In this document: positions 17,884-27,275 of the stretch, piece by piece
Numbering within the stretch: the first letter of the stretch is position 1
Layout: the number at the start of each line of letters is the position of its first letter
NCBI RefSeq assembly: GCF_007713465.1
Contig: NZ_VMSG01000012.1
Coordinates: 1 to 64,000 of the forward strand
DNA: 64,000 bases
Direction of reading: 5' to 3'
DNA from: Pseudomonas sp. H3(2019)
GTDB taxonomy: Bacteria; Pseudomonadota; Gammaproteobacteria; Pseudomonadales; Pseudomonadaceae
Program-made: the position numbers and the translations under genes
Notes under the pieces: generated by a model
The model's database searches: none
The model's input: only the letters and a program-made list of their open reading frames with translations
What the model was told of the DNA's origin: nothing

Positions 17884-18978
17884 TCAGACTCGAGCGGGAG
17901 ACACGATGATTTTGACGTTGTGCTCCTTGTTGTTGACCAGCTCCTCGAAGCCCTGCCCGACGATCTGCTCCAACTGAATGCGCCCAGTCACCAGCGGAGT
18001 GATGTCCAGCCGGCCATCAGCGATAAAAGCGATCACGTCAGCGAACTCACCGTTATAGGCCAGCGCACCCAGCACCTGTTTTTCGGTAGCCACCAACTCG
18101 AAAAAGTTGAACTCGCTGGGCTCCTCAAAGATCCCCACCAGTACGCACTTGCCGGCCTTGCGGATCAGATCGATCGCGAGCTTGGCCGTGTGTTTGTTGC
18201 CGATACATTCGAAGCTGACATCTGCCCCGAGCCCACCCGTCAGGCGCCGTACCTCAGCCAAAGCATCACATTCATTGGGATCGAGCACATGGGTCGCCCC
18301 CACTTCCAAGGCCTTGGCCTTGCGCGCTCCAGACATTTCCAGAGTGATCACCTGAGCCGCACCGGCAGCCTTGGCGCACATGATGGTGCACAAGCCAATG
18401 GTGCCTGCACCGACCACCACAACGTTCTGCCCGAGCAGGCTCCCGGCTTTTTTCACCGCGTGCATGCCCACCGCCAGCGGCTCGATCAGTGCCCCGGCTT
18501 CAGCAGGAAAGTTCGCCGGCAACTTGTACAGCAGGTTGGCCGGCACGTTGACCAGTTCGGCGAAGGCACCATTATTCATCAGCCCGGTGAAGGCCAGGTT
18601 CTCGCAGATGTTGTACAGCCCGTGAGTGCAGTAGTAGCAGGTGCCGCAATGTTGGCAGGCATCGGCCGCCACCGGTTCACCAACGCTGAAACCCTGAACA
18701 CCGGTACCGAGCTCGACGATTTCGCCACAAAACTCGTGACCGAGAATGCACTGGCCCTTGATCCCGGTCAGTGGGTGCGGCGCGTCAACCGGTATGAACA
18801 CCGGCCCAGCCACGTACTCATGCAGATCGGACCCACAAATGCCGCACCACTGCACGCGGATCTGCACCCAGCCGGCAGGTGGTGCTATTGGTAGCGGAAC
18901 GTCTTCGACACGGATATCGTGGCGGCCGTGCCAGACAGCGGCACGCATACTGCGTTGCGGATTGTTTGAAAGGCTCAT
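17884..18978 (-). CDS. bdh: 2,3-Butanediol dehydrogenase (zinc-type MDR)
   Basis: The 364-residue medium-chain dehydrogenase has the catalytic zinc site (CGICGSDLHEY, about 44-54, and GHEFCGEIVELG). The structural zinc Cys cluster is C-x2-C-x2-C-x7-C (CQHCGTCYYCTHGLYNIC), and the Rossmann motif is VVVVGAGTIGLCTI. It should interconvert 2,3-butanediol and acetoin, feeding the Aco complex. I start at the ATG at 18978, preceded by AAGGAG. It is the last gene of the acoXABC operon, 61 bp after acoC. The downstream boundary touches a permease remnant. Confidence 0.9.
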   Translation of the reverse strand: MSLSNNPQRSMRAAVWHGRHDIRVEDVPLPIAPPAGWVQIRVQWCGICGSDLHEYVAGPVFIPVDAPHPLTGIKGQCILGHEFCGEIVELGTGVQGFSVGEPVAADACQHCGTCYYCTHGLYNICENLAFTGLMNNGAFAELVNVPANLLYKLPANFPAEAGALIEPLAVGMHAVKKAGSLLGQNVVVVGAGTIGLCTIMCAKAAGAAQVITLEMSGARKAKALEVGATHVLDPNECDALAEVRRLTGGLGADVSFECIGNKHTAKLAIDLIRKAGKCVLVGIFEEPSEFNFFELVATEKQVLGALAYNGEFADVIAFIADGRLDITPLVTGRIQLEQIVGQGFEELVNNKEHNVKIIVSPARV

Positions 18979-19039
18979 AGCGAAATCTCCTTGAAATAGT
19001 TGCTCCTGGCGCCCTACGAGAGGCCGCCAGGAGGAGGTG

Positions 19040-20164
19040 TCAGTGCTGTTGCACAAAGTCCAGAATCAATCGGTTGACGTGCTCGGCCGCTTCCATCTGC
19101 ACCATGTGTGCCTGACCTGGCAGGACCTCGACCTCGACCTCGACCTGGGCCTTGAGCCCGGCGCTGTGGTTCGCCGGAATAATCGCGTCGTCACTGCCCC
19201 AGATCAGCAACACTGGCTGCTGGCCATCCTGCACCACGCCGCGCAGATCGAACTGTTGCGATCCTTCTTTGAACACGCCTGATACCAGCAGGCGCAGGGC
19301 CGCACCCACTCCTTCCAGGCGCTTGTACTTGAGCATGTCTTCGAGCATCTGCCGGTTGACCAGCTCGGGATTGGAGAACAGTTTCACTAGCTGTGGCTTG
19401 AGGGCATTGCGGTTGGCAGCCTCGACAAAACCTTCCAGGTAATCGCCGTTGATGTCCTCCCCCAGACCTGCGCTGCCGATCAAGATCAAGGACCGTACTC
19501 GCTGCGGTTCCAAACGCGCAACGTTCAGCGACACCGCTCCGCCCATGGAATGACCCACCAGATGCGCTGCGGGAATGTCCAGGTGATCAAGCAGTGCCAG
19601 CACTACGCCGCTCAGCTCATCCAGGTCTCCGCGCTCAAGCTGTTTGGTAGACTCGCCATGGCCCGGCAGGTCCATGGCAACCACCCGGCGTCCGGCGGCC
19701 AATGCTTCATGATTGAACATCCAGTTGTTCAGGTCACCGCCAAAGCCGTGCACCAGCACCAACGGCACCCCGCCTTCGCCGCGCTCGAAGTAACGGATCA
19801 ACCGCCCGTCCAGCTCGACCTTTTGCGGCTTCGGCCCGCGGTCCACCTCGGCGTCGTCGCCGGGCACGAACGTGGCGTGAAACTGCTCGACGACCGCATC
19901 GATCTCGACCTCGCTGGCCTCGCCGTCGACTACGATGCCGAGCAACGCACCCACCGCGAGGGTTTCATCCTGACGGGCGATCTGCCGACGAAGCACCCCG
20001 GAAAAAGGCGCCTCGACACTGCTGGAGATTTTGTCGGTTTCGACATCCAGCACTTCGTCGCCCTTGGCGATGGCCTGGCCTACTTCCTTGAGCCAGGCAT
20101 CGACCCGGCCCTCGGTCATGGACAGGCCCCACTTGGGCATGGTCAAAGTATGGATCTGGCTCAT
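19040..20164 (-). CDS. acoC: Acetoin dehydrogenase E2 (lipoyl + alpha/beta hydrolase)
   Basis: The 374-residue protein has an N-terminal lipoyl domain (about 1-78) with the lipoylated Lys in DVETDKISS (K45), then an alpha/beta-hydrolase-fold domain from about 100 (VLVHGFGGDLNNW; nucleophile elbow GHSMGG). This unusual E2 architecture, without the standard catalytic acyltransferase domain, is the known form of AcoC. It accepts the acetyl group released by the E1 AcoAB and passes it to CoA. Its ATG overlaps the acoB stop (ATGA). No dedicated E3 gene is present, so the general dihydrolipoamide dehydrogenase is probably used. Confidence 0.93.
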   Translation of the reverse strand: MSQIHTLTMPKWGLSMTEGRVDAWLKEVGQAIAKGDEVLDVETDKISSSVEAPFSGVLRRQIARQDETLAVGALLGIVVDGEASEVEIDAVVEQFHATFVPGDDAEVDRGPKPQKVELDGRLIRYFERGEGGVPLVLVHGFGGDLNNWMFNHEALAAGRRVVAMDLPGHGESTKQLERGDLDELSGVVLALLDHLDIPAAHLVGHSMGGAVSLNVARLEPQRVRSLILIGSAGLGEDINGDYLEGFVEAANRNALKPQLVKLFSNPELVNRQMLEDMLKYKRLEGVGAALRLLVSGVFKEGSQQFDLRGVVQDGQQPVLLIWGSDDAIIPANHSAGLKAQVEVEVEVLPGQAHMVQMEAAEHVNRLILDFVQQH

Positions 20165-21180
20165 GAACGCTTGCTCCACTCGATCAGCTTGAGCACGGCG
20201 CTCTCGATCTTCGCCGCGTCGGGAATGTAGAGGTCTTCCAGGGCGTCGGAGAACGGCACCGGTGTGTGCGGCGCAGTCACCATCTCGATCGGCGCCTTGA
20301 GCGAGGCAAATGCTTTTTGCGCCACCAAAGCTGAAATATCAGTCGCCATGGAGCAACGCGGATTGGCTTCGTCGATGACCACCAGGCGTCCGGTCTTCTC
20401 TACACTTTCCAAAATACTGTCTTCGTCCAACGGACTGGTGGTGCGCAGGTCGATCACCTCGCAGTCGATACCGCGCGCGGCCAAATTGCGCGCGGCGTCC
20501 ATCGCGGTGTTGACCGTGCGGCCATAGGAGACCAGCGTCACATCCTTGCCATCACGCAGGAAGTTGGCTTCGCCGAAGGGGATGGTATAGAGCTCTTCCG
20601 GTACTTCACCCTGCATGCTGTAGAGCATTTTGTGTTCACAGAAGATCACCGGATCGTTGTCGCGGATCGCCTGGATAAGCAAACCTTTGGCGTCATAAGG
20701 TGACGACGGGCAGACCACTTTCAGCCCCGGAATGTGGGTCCACAACGAGGTCAGCATTTGCGAGTGCTGGGCGGCGGCCCGCAACCCGGCACCGACCATC
20801 GTGCGGATCACCAGTGGCGTGGAGGCCTTGCCGCCGAACATATAGCGAAACTTGGCCGCCTGATTGAGAATCTGGTCCAGGCAGCAACCGGCGAAGTCGA
20901 CGAACATCAACTCACATACCGGGCGCACGCCACAGGTCGCGGCGCCCACTGCTGCACCGACATAGCCCAACTCCGACAATGGCGTGTCCAGCACTCGTCC
21001 GGGGAATTGGTGATAGAGGCCCTTGGTCACGCCCAGTACCCCGCCCCAGGCGTCGTTTTCACCGGGGGCACCGGCACCGCCGGCGACGTCCTCACCCATG
21101 ATGAACACGCTGGGATCGCGGCGCATTTCCTGGGCCAGGGCTTCGTTGATTGCCTGCTGATAACTGATTTTTCTCGCCAT
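20161..21180 (-). CDS. acoB: Acetoin dehydrogenase E1 beta subunit
   Basis: The 339-residue transketolase-like protein starts MARKISYQQAINEALAQEM and contains the E1-beta signature regions MGEDVAGGAGAPGENDAWGG, DTPLSELGYVGAAVGAA and the C-terminal transketolase domain (VSYGRTVNTAMDAARNLA). With AcoA it forms the thiamine-diphosphate E1 that splits acetoin to acetaldehyde and an acetyl unit. It is 33 bp after acoA and overlaps acoC by four bases. Confidence 0.94.
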   Translation of the reverse strand: MARKISYQQAINEALAQEMRRDPSVFIMGEDVAGGAGAPGENDAWGGVLGVTKGLYHQFPGRVLDTPLSELGYVGAAVGAATCGVRPVCELMFVDFAGCCLDQILNQAAKFRYMFGGKASTPLVIRTMVGAGLRAAAQHSQMLTSLWTHIPGLKVVCPSSPYDAKGLLIQAIRDNDPVIFCEHKMLYSMQGEVPEELYTIPFGEANFLRDGKDVTLVSYGRTVNTAMDAARNLAARGIDCEVIDLRTTSPLDEDSILESVEKTGRLVVIDEANPRCSMATDISALVAQKAFASLKAPIEMVTAPHTPVPFSDALEDLYIPDAAKIESAVLKLIEWSKRS

Positions 21181-21213
21181 GATGAAGATCTCGATTCTTG
21201 TTATAGGGGGCGT

Positions 21214-22191
21214 TCAGGGATAGGAAACGTAGACGTCGGAGAGCAGATCGGCCGCGCTCGGTTTGGGGGCTGACTTGGCCTTGCGCACGGCGTTCTCGAT
21301 CAGCAGATCCACCTCGCTGTCGATCTGGTCCAACTGGCTGGCCTGCGCCTGCCCGGCGCGGATGATGCGTTCGCGCAACTGCATCAAGCAGTCGTTGTGC
21401 TCGCGGAAATGCTTGACCTCGTCCGGCGCCCGATAGGTCTGGGCGTCACCCTCAAAGTGACCGTAATAGCGAGTCAGCTTGACCTCGATCAGCGACGGCC
21501 CCTCCCCGGCCCTGGCCCGCTGCACTGCGGCACCCGCGGCTTCGTGAACGGCGAAGAAGTCGAAGCCGTCCACCGTGACCCCGGGCATGCCGAAGCCGGC
21601 TGCGCGGTCGGCAATGTGATCGCAGGCCACCGACCAGTTGGAGGCCGTGGCTTCGGCGTAACCGTTGTTCTCGGCAATGAACAGGCACGGCAGATTCCAC
21701 ACCGAGGCCATGTTCATCGCTTCGAACACCGCCCCTTCGTTGGAGCCACCGTCACCAAAGAACACCACCGCAACACTGTCAGTCCCCTTGAGTTTGGCGG
21801 CCAGGGCCGCGCCCACGACCAGCGGCGCACCGGCCCCCACAATACCGTTGGCACCGAGCATGCCCTTCTCGAAATCGGCGATGTGCATGGAGCCACCTTT
21901 GCCTTGGCAGACCCCGGTTTTCTTGCCGTAGATTTCGGCCATCATCCCGTCCACATCGACGCCTTTGGCGATGCAGTGGCCGTGACCACGGTGGTTGGAG
22001 GCAATGCAATCGTCATCACCCAAGTGGGCCATGACCCCGGCGGCCGAGGCCTCTTCACCGGCATACAAATGGACAAAACCGGGAATCTCGCCGGTGGCGA
22101 ATTCCACGTGCAGGCGCTCTTCAAAGACGCGGATGGTGCGCATCACCTGATAGGCATGCAGCAATTGATCAGCGGTTAGCTGTGTCGACAT
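21214..22191 (-). CDS. acoA: Acetoin dehydrogenase E1 alpha subunit
   Basis: The 325-residue E1-alpha protein carries the thiamine-diphosphate motif GDGGSNEGAVFEAMNMASVW, ending near AENN (about 143-170), and the typical HRGHGHCIAKG and QGKGGSMHI segments. It decarboxylation-free cleaves acetoin as part of the Aco E1 heterotetramer. Its ATG lies 23 bases inside the 3' end of acoX, so the two are translationally coupled. Confidence 0.94.
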   Translation of the reverse strand: MSTQLTADQLLHAYQVMRTIRVFEERLHVEFATGEIPGFVHLYAGEEASAAGVMAHLGDDDCIASNHRGHGHCIAKGVDVDGMMAEIYGKKTGVCQGKGGSMHIADFEKGMLGANGIVGAGAPLVVGAALAAKLKGTDSVAVVFFGDGGSNEGAVFEAMNMASVWNLPCLFIAENNGYAEATASNWSVACDHIADRAAGFGMPGVTVDGFDFFAVHEAAGAAVQRARAGEGPSLIEVKLTRYYGHFEGDAQTYRAPDEVKHFREHNDCLMQLRERIIRAGQAQASQLDQIDSEVDLLIENAVRKAKSAPKPSAADLLSDVYVSYP

Positions 22192-23269
22192 TTTTATTCT
22201 CCAGGGTGTCTTGAGATGAGAGGTTCAGAGGGTGTTGCGGGTGTTCACGGCCGATGGCCAGAAGTCGCTGTTGCGCTGCATAGTCCAGGACCGCATTGAC
22301 ATCGATGCTTAGCGGGCCGCTGGAATCGAGGGTCACCGTAGGCCGGTCATCGGCGTTGAATTCGATCTCGCGCTCGCCATCCAGAGCGAGGGTTCCGCTG
22401 GCCAGGCACAGACTATGGGCGACACCGGGTTCAAGGCTTCCCGCAGCGAGTACGCCGCAGCCTTGCAGCAGGCCGGGAGCCAGAGGCACCAGCAGCGCTT
22501 CCGGAGATTGAGCATCGAGGCGGATCCAGGCCCCACTCGGAGCCTGACGCGATACGGGAAACCACAAGCCGCAAAGGGCCGAGATGCCAATGGACTGAGG
22601 TTCGGCGAAGGTCACAAACACCTCGGCCAGATCGCCCCCGCGAGTGATGGCCCGTGCGCCGACGAAGGGCAACGAGGACACAGCCACGTCCACCAGGGCC
22701 ATCTCGCACAGGCCACAACTTGGCTCGCGTACCAGCAAGCGTTTGTTGCGGCGCAAGGCGATCTCGGGCGGGATCCGCCCACTGACAAACAGCCCGCCGG
22801 CCAACCCGGCGCTGGTGGCTTCACGCAGTTCCGGAAAGGCATTGTTGGTGCCGGTGGACAGGGTCAGCAGCGGAATGTCGCCGACTTCGGCGGCCACCGC
22901 CTTGTGAGTACCGTCGCCGCCTAGCACGGCGATCAGGGCAACGCCGCGTTCGGCCATCCAGCGGGCCGCGTGACGGGTATCCTCGACGCTTTGGCGCAGG
23001 GTCAGGTCGAGGAACTCAAGGGCTGGCCAGTGACTGCTGCGAGCCTGGCGGCCGTGGCTGTTTTTCAGCACGGCGGCGGCGATGCCGGTCATGTCTGTGG
23101 GCATCAGCACCCGTTCGACACCCGTGGCGCCAAAGGCAGCCAGCAAGCGCTGGATCACCGAGACCTTGTCGGTGCTGGAAAACAGTCCAGCGTTGGCGGT
23201 CAGGCGCCGCACGTCCCGGCCGGATGCCGGATTGGCAATGATACCTACGGTCAGCGGCGCACGACTCAT
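22169..23269 (-). CDS. acoX: AcoX, NAD-kinase-like protein of the acetoin operon
   Basis: The 366-residue protein is of the ATP-NAD/AcoX kinase family, with IIANPASGRDVRRLTANAG at the start and the nucleotide motif GGDGTHKAVAAE (about 120). Its substrate in acetoin catabolism is not established. I start at the ATG at 23269 (MSRAPLTVGIIANP); a GTG at 23320 is open, but its ribosome site is too close. It is the promoter-proximal gene of acoXABC-bdh, about 100 bp downstream of the sigma-54 promoter at 23367-23382. Confidence 0.9.
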   Translation of the reverse strand: MSRAPLTVGIIANPASGRDVRRLTANAGLFSSTDKVSVIQRLLAAFGATGVERVLMPTDMTGIAAAVLKNSHGRQARSSHWPALEFLDLTLRQSVEDTRHAARWMAERGVALIAVLGGDGTHKAVAAEVGDIPLLTLSTGTNNAFPELREATSAGLAGGLFVSGRIPPEIALRRNKRLLVREPSCGLCEMALVDVAVSSLPFVGARAITRGGDLAEVFVTFAEPQSIGISALCGLWFPVSRQAPSGAWIRLDAQSPEALLVPLAPGLLQGCGVLAAGSLEPGVAHSLCLASGTLALDGEREIEFNADDRPTVTLDSSGPLSIDVNAVLDYAAQQRLLAIGREHPQHPLNLSSQDTLENKNVDTANR

Positions 23270-23366
23270 GACGCCACCACGGGCAGAACAGGGAACGGAT
23301 TTCGGCAGGACATCGGGCACCTCTTTTTATTATTGGGTTGCCAGTCAGGCTGGTTGCCAGAGCTAG

Positions 23367-23382
23367 AGCAAGGCCAGTGCCA
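23367..23382 (-). promoter_or_regulatory. Sigma-54 (-24/-12) promoter of acoXABC-bdh
   Basis: On the minus strand the sequence reads TGGCACTGGCCTTGCT. This matches the RpoN consensus TGGCAC-N5-TTGCW exactly. It precedes acoX and fits control by the sigma-54 activator AcoR encoded divergently. Confidence 0.88.
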
Positions 23383-23501
23383 GATCCGCAAAAACAGCTG
23401 CACAACCCCGTAGTAGAGCGGTTCGATGGAAACCAAAGGGGAGCGAAATCAAGCCTGAATGAAACGCGTGATGTCAGGCAGTACGAGGTGGCGGCGAGAC
23501 C

Positions 23502-23520
23502 GTGAGACATTGCGTCTCAC
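23502..23520. promoter_or_regulatory. Candidate AcoR enhancer site
   Basis: GTGAGAC-ATTGC-GTCTCAC is a perfect 7-bp inverted repeat about 120 bp upstream of the -24/-12 promoter. That is the usual distance for activator sites of sigma-54 systems, and it lies about 90 bp before the acoR start. It could serve both activation of acoX and autoregulation. Confidence 0.62.
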
Positions 23521-23611
23521 CGCCAGCCCCGGTTGACTCGACGCTTGTCTGCAGCCTATGAACGGCGCTTAATAGCCGCACAACTAAAAGAATATGGAAC
23601 CGGAGGCCTGA

Positions 23612-25504
23612 ATGCTTTCCGCATACTCAAAGGCGCATGTGGATTGCGTCAGCCGTGTTTTGAAGAATGCCGGGCACCTGCCGCAGCTGCCTGTGTCGGA
23701 CTTGGTTCTCGACTCCTGGCGCCGCTCCATGGAGCAACACCACCTGGATCCGGGCTCGCTACAAGGGCCACGGATCCTCTCGCAGAACGTGCTGCAGGAA
23801 TGCCGCGAGCGCTCCGAGTTATTCTTGCGAATCGCCAGTGAAGAAGTCGCCCGCCTCCACGGTCGGGTCCGCGATGCCGACTACTGCGTCCTGCTCACAG
23901 ACGCTCAGGGCCAGACCATCGACTACCGCGTCGAATCCTCCATCCGCAATGACTGCCGCAAGGCAGGTCTTTACCTGGGCACTTGCTGGTCGGAAGGTGA
24001 AGAAGGTACTTGTGGTGTGGCGGCGGTACTGACCGCGCGAACGCCGGTCACGGTTCATAAACGCGATCACTTTCGCGCCGCGTTTATCGGACTCACCTGC
24101 TCCGCGGCGCCGGTCTTCGACCCCAAGGGCGAACTGCTTGGGGTGCTCGACGTTTCGGCGGTGCGCTCACCCGACGACCGCCGCTCTCAACACCTGATCC
24201 GGCAGATGGTGGTGCAGAGCGCGCGTGAAATCGAACAGGCATTTTTCATGAGTTGCGCCCAGGGTTACTGGGTGCTGCGAGCCCACAGCAGCCCGGGCTA
24301 CGTCGACAGCCAACCCGATTACTTGCTCGCTTGGGACAACGACGGCTGCTTGGAGGCGCTGAACCCGGCTGCGCGGCAATGGCTGTTGCGCAGTTTTGGA
24401 CAACTGCCGGAACATATTGGCCAAGTGTTCGATCAGCAGTTGCTGCATCGGATCAGTGACGAGTCGCTATGCCTGTTGCACAGCCAGGGTGGCCACACGC
24501 AATTGCATGGTCGCCTCAGCGTGCCACGGCAGGTGAAGCGCAACGCGTCGCGACTGGCACTGACACCCGCCGAACTCGATCCGCGACTGGAAGAAAGCCT
24601 GCGCCTTGCAGTGCGGGTTAAAGACCGCAACCTGCCGGTGCTGATCCAGGGCGAGACCGGCTCCGGCAAGGAAGTCTTCGCCCGTCAGTTGCACCAAGCC
24701 AGCCAGCGCCGCGAGCGGCCGTTCGTTGCGGTAAACTGCGCGGCGATCCCCGAGAACCTGATCGAAAGCGAATTATTTGGCTATGTCGCTGGCGCCTTTA
24801 CCGGAGCCTCGAGCAAGGGCATGCAAGGTCTGCTGGAACAGGCCGATGGCGGCACTCTGTTTCTCGATGAAATCGGCGACATGCCCTTGCCCTTGCAAAC
24901 CCGGCTGCTGCGGGTCCTGGCCGAGGGTGAAGTGGCGCCTCTGGGAGCCTCACGGCGCAAAGCGATCGACCTCCAGGTCGTCTGCGCCAGCCACCGCGAT
25001 CTGGAAGGACTGGTCGCCGCGGGCGAGTTTCGCGAAGACCTGTACTTTCGTTTGAATGGAGCGCGCTTCCAGTTACCGCCGCTGCGCGAACGCAGTGACC
25101 GGCTGGCGCTGATCAACCGGATTCTCGATGAGGAATCGACGCTTTGCGCAGAACCCATGCAACTGGGAGGTGCGGCTCTGGAGTGCCTGCTTGGCTACCG
25201 CTGGCCAGGTAACGTTCGCCAGTTACGGCACGTGCTGCGTTATGCCTGTGCGGTGTGCGACTCAAACCTGATTCAGGTCAGCCATTTGCCCGAGCAACTG
25301 CAAGATCACCGACTTGATGGCCCAAGCTCTGGCGACACCATTGATTGCTGCGCGAGCCCGGAGCGCCAGGCACTGCTCGATGCCTTGGTGCGTCACCGCT
25401 GGAAACCCACCGCTGCTGCAAAGTCTTTGGGTATCTCCCGGGCAACCCTGTATCGAAGGGTGCATCAGCACGGCATCGACATGCCTGGCAGAAGCCAGGT
25501 GTAA
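23612..25504 (+). CDS. acoR: Sigma-54-dependent activator of acetoin catabolism
   Basis: The 630-residue protein has an N-terminal GAF-type sensor region (about 60-190; GTCWSEGEEGTCGVAAVL is a conserved segment in this group), a middle PAS-like stretch and a full AAA+ domain. The AAA+ domain shows Walker A GETGSGKEVF (about 346), the sigma-54 contact loop GAFTGA, Walker B GGTLFLDEIGDMP and the arginine-finger region. A Fis-type HTH is at the C-terminus (KPTAAAKSLGISRATLYRRV). It is divergent from acoX with GGAGG before its ATG. It should activate acoXABC-bdh in response to acetoin. Confidence 0.92.
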   Translation: MLSAYSKAHVDCVSRVLKNAGHLPQLPVSDLVLDSWRRSMEQHHLDPGSLQGPRILSQNVLQECRERSELFLRIASEEVARLHGRVRDADYCVLLTDAQGQTIDYRVESSIRNDCRKAGLYLGTCWSEGEEGTCGVAAVLTARTPVTVHKRDHFRAAFIGLTCSAAPVFDPKGELLGVLDVSAVRSPDDRRSQHLIRQMVVQSAREIEQAFFMSCAQGYWVLRAHSSPGYVDSQPDYLLAWDNDGCLEALNPAARQWLLRSFGQLPEHIGQVFDQQLLHRISDESLCLLHSQGGHTQLHGRLSVPRQVKRNASRLALTPAELDPRLEESLRLAVRVKDRNLPVLIQGETGSGKEVFARQLHQASQRRERPFVAVNCAAIPENLIESELFGYVAGAFTGASSKGMQGLLEQADGGTLFLDEIGDMPLPLQTRLLRVLAEGEVAPLGASRRKAIDLQVVCASHRDLEGLVAAGEFREDLYFRLNGARFQLPPLRERSDRLALINRILDEESTLCAEPMQLGGAALECLLGYRWPGNVRQLRHVLRYACAVCDSNLIQVSHLPEQLQDHRLDGPSSGDTIDCCASPERQALLDALVRHRWKPTAAAKSLGISRATLYRRVHQHGIDMPGRSQV

Positions 25505-25570
25505 GCCTGGCTCCCCTTGCAAACCGCTGCAATGAGCGCTCGTGTTGCTCACCTAAAGACATCTGCCCGC

Positions 25571-26071
25571 TCAGTCCTTGAGCGATTTGGGTATCGCAAT
25601 ACGGCTACTGGTCTTAACCTCGCGCAAAGCCAGACTGGACTGAATGGATGCAATACCTACCTGACGCCTGAGTACCTGCTCGATAAAGTCACTGTAGCTA
25701 TCAAGATCCTCTGCCAACACTTGCAACACATAATCGGAATCCCCAGTGATCTTGTGACAAGACAACACCTCGGGCAATTGCGCAATCACCGCCTCGAAGG
25801 CGTCCGGAGCATGATCCGCATGGGTGGAAAAACGGATGTGCACGAACGCCATAATGTCCAGCCCTAGCATGCGTCGATCAAGATTGGCCTGGTAGCCCTT
25901 GATTACGCCCGCCTCCTCCATTCTCTTACGCCGTCGCCAGCAAGGCGTCAGGCTTAACGACAGGCGCTCACTGAGCTCGGCGTTGGAAATGCTCGCATCT
26001 TCCTGCAGCAACGTGAGTATCGCCAGGTCGGTCTCATCGAGGCTAATGCGTTTGGATGATTTTTTCTGCAT
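25571..26071 (-). CDS. Lrp/AsnC-family regulator
   Basis: The 166-residue protein has an N-terminal winged HTH (about 8-60; LDETDLAILTLLQEDASISN, AELSERLSLSLTPCWRRRKR) and a C-terminal RAM ligand-binding domain (about 75-150; IMAFVHIRFS, KITGDSDYVLQVLAEDLDSY). Lrp-type regulators respond to amino acids. It is divergent from the amidohydrolase gene at 26182, so it very likely controls the amidohydrolase-cyclodeaminase-permease set. The neighbouring acoR gene converges on it. Confidence 0.88.
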   Translation of the reverse strand: MQKKSSKRISLDETDLAILTLLQEDASISNAELSERLSLSLTPCWRRRKRMEEAGVIKGYQANLDRRMLGLDIMAFVHIRFSTHADHAPDAFEAVIAQLPEVLSCHKITGDSDYVLQVLAEDLDSYSDFIEQVLRRQVGIASIQSSLALREVKTSSRIAIPKSLKD

Positions 26072-26181
26072 TACGCCATTCCTGAGTAAAAACGCCCGAT
26101 TAATCTAGCAAACCATGAAAACAAAGCAAAGAAAGCGCGTCCCGGCCGGAACAGAATATTTGCACTGGCTCACATTAACGG

Positions 26182-27225
26182 ATGCGCAGAATGTTTACAG
26201 TTTTCAGTGATTCCCATCGCTTGCACCACGGCACCGAATTGAAAGACGGTGTGCTCAAGCCGTCGTTCGAACAGCCCAGTCGGGCAGATACTGTCCATAA
26301 CCGCGTCAAGCAGGTAGGCCTTGGCCAGATCGTCGAACCGCGAACATTTGACCGGTCGTGTTACGTCAATGCGCACAGCGAGCGCTACGTCAGTTTTCTG
26401 GAAAGCGCCTGGTCAGAATGGTGCGCGACTGGACGTACCCACGATGCCCTGCCGCTGGTATGGCCAGTGCGCGACCTGTCCAACGAACAAGTCCCGACTT
26501 TCATCGACGGCAAGCTCGGTTTCTACGCCATGGACGCCGGCTCCCCGATCACCGCTACCACTTGGCAAGCGGTAAAAACCAGTGCAGACATCGCCCTCAC
26601 CGGCCTGGCGCTGATCGATGAAGGCCACGACAGTGCCTTTGCCCTGTGCCGCCCGCCCGGCCATCATGCAGCACGTGAATACATGGGCGGCTATTGCTAT
26701 CTCAACAACGCCGCCATTGCTGCACAACAGGCCATTACCCAAGGCGCCAAACGTGTCGCGGTACTGGACGTCGACTTTCATCACGGCAACGGCACCCAAA
26801 ACATTTTCTACGGGCGCAGTGACGTCATGTTTGTCTCGCTACACGGTGAGCCGACGGTGTCCTATCCGTACTACTCAGGCTTCACCCACGAAGTCGGTAC
26901 AGGCCACGGCGAAGGTTACAACCTGAACTATCCGCTGCCGAAGAACACCACCTGGCAAAGCTACCGCAACGCCCTGCTCCACGCCTGCAAGAAACTCCAG
27001 CAATTCGCCCCTGAAGTGCTGGTTATTTCACTCGGCGTCGACACATTCAAGGATGACCCGATCAGCCACTTCCTGCTGGAAAGCGAAGACTTCATCGGCA
27101 TCGGCGAGCTGGTAGCAGGCGTCGGCTGCCCGACCCTGTTCGTGATGGAAGGCGGCTACATGGTCGATGAAATCGGGATCAATGCGGTCAACGTGCTGCA
27201 TGGCTTCGAGAGCAAACGCGCCTGA
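26182..27225 (+). CDS. HDAC-superfamily amidohydrolase (acetylpolyamine/acetylamino acid deacetylase-like)
   Basis: The 347-residue zinc amidohydrolase has the arginase/deacetylase active site: RPPGHHA (157-163), the metal-binding segment LDVDFHHGNGT (D198, H200) and a third ligand in SLGVDTFKDDP (D287). The size and N-terminal insert (FIDGKLGFYAMDAGSPIT) match bacterial acetylpolyamine amidohydrolases. It is followed 50 bp later by an ornithine cyclodeaminase homologue and then a permease. The substrate may therefore be an acetylated diamine or acetylated ornithine-like compound; this is inference. Confidence 0.82.
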   Translation: MRRMFTVFSDSHRLHHGTELKDGVLKPSFEQPSRADTVHNRVKQVGLGQIVEPRTFDRSCYVNAHSERYVSFLESAWSEWCATGRTHDALPLVWPVRDLSNEQVPTFIDGKLGFYAMDAGSPITATTWQAVKTSADIALTGLALIDEGHDSAFALCRPPGHHAAREYMGGYCYLNNAAIAAQQAITQGAKRVAVLDVDFHHGNGTQNIFYGRSDVMFVSLHGEPTVSYPYYSGFTHEVGTGHGEGYNLNYPLPKNTTWQSYRNALLHACKKLQQFAPEVLVISLGVDTFKDDPISHFLLESEDFIGIGELVAGVGCPTLFVMEGGYMVDEIGINAVNVLHGFESKRA

Positions 27226-27275
27226 GCCATCCCCTGCCCTACAGCATTTCAACTACTGAATCGGAAAATAAAAAC

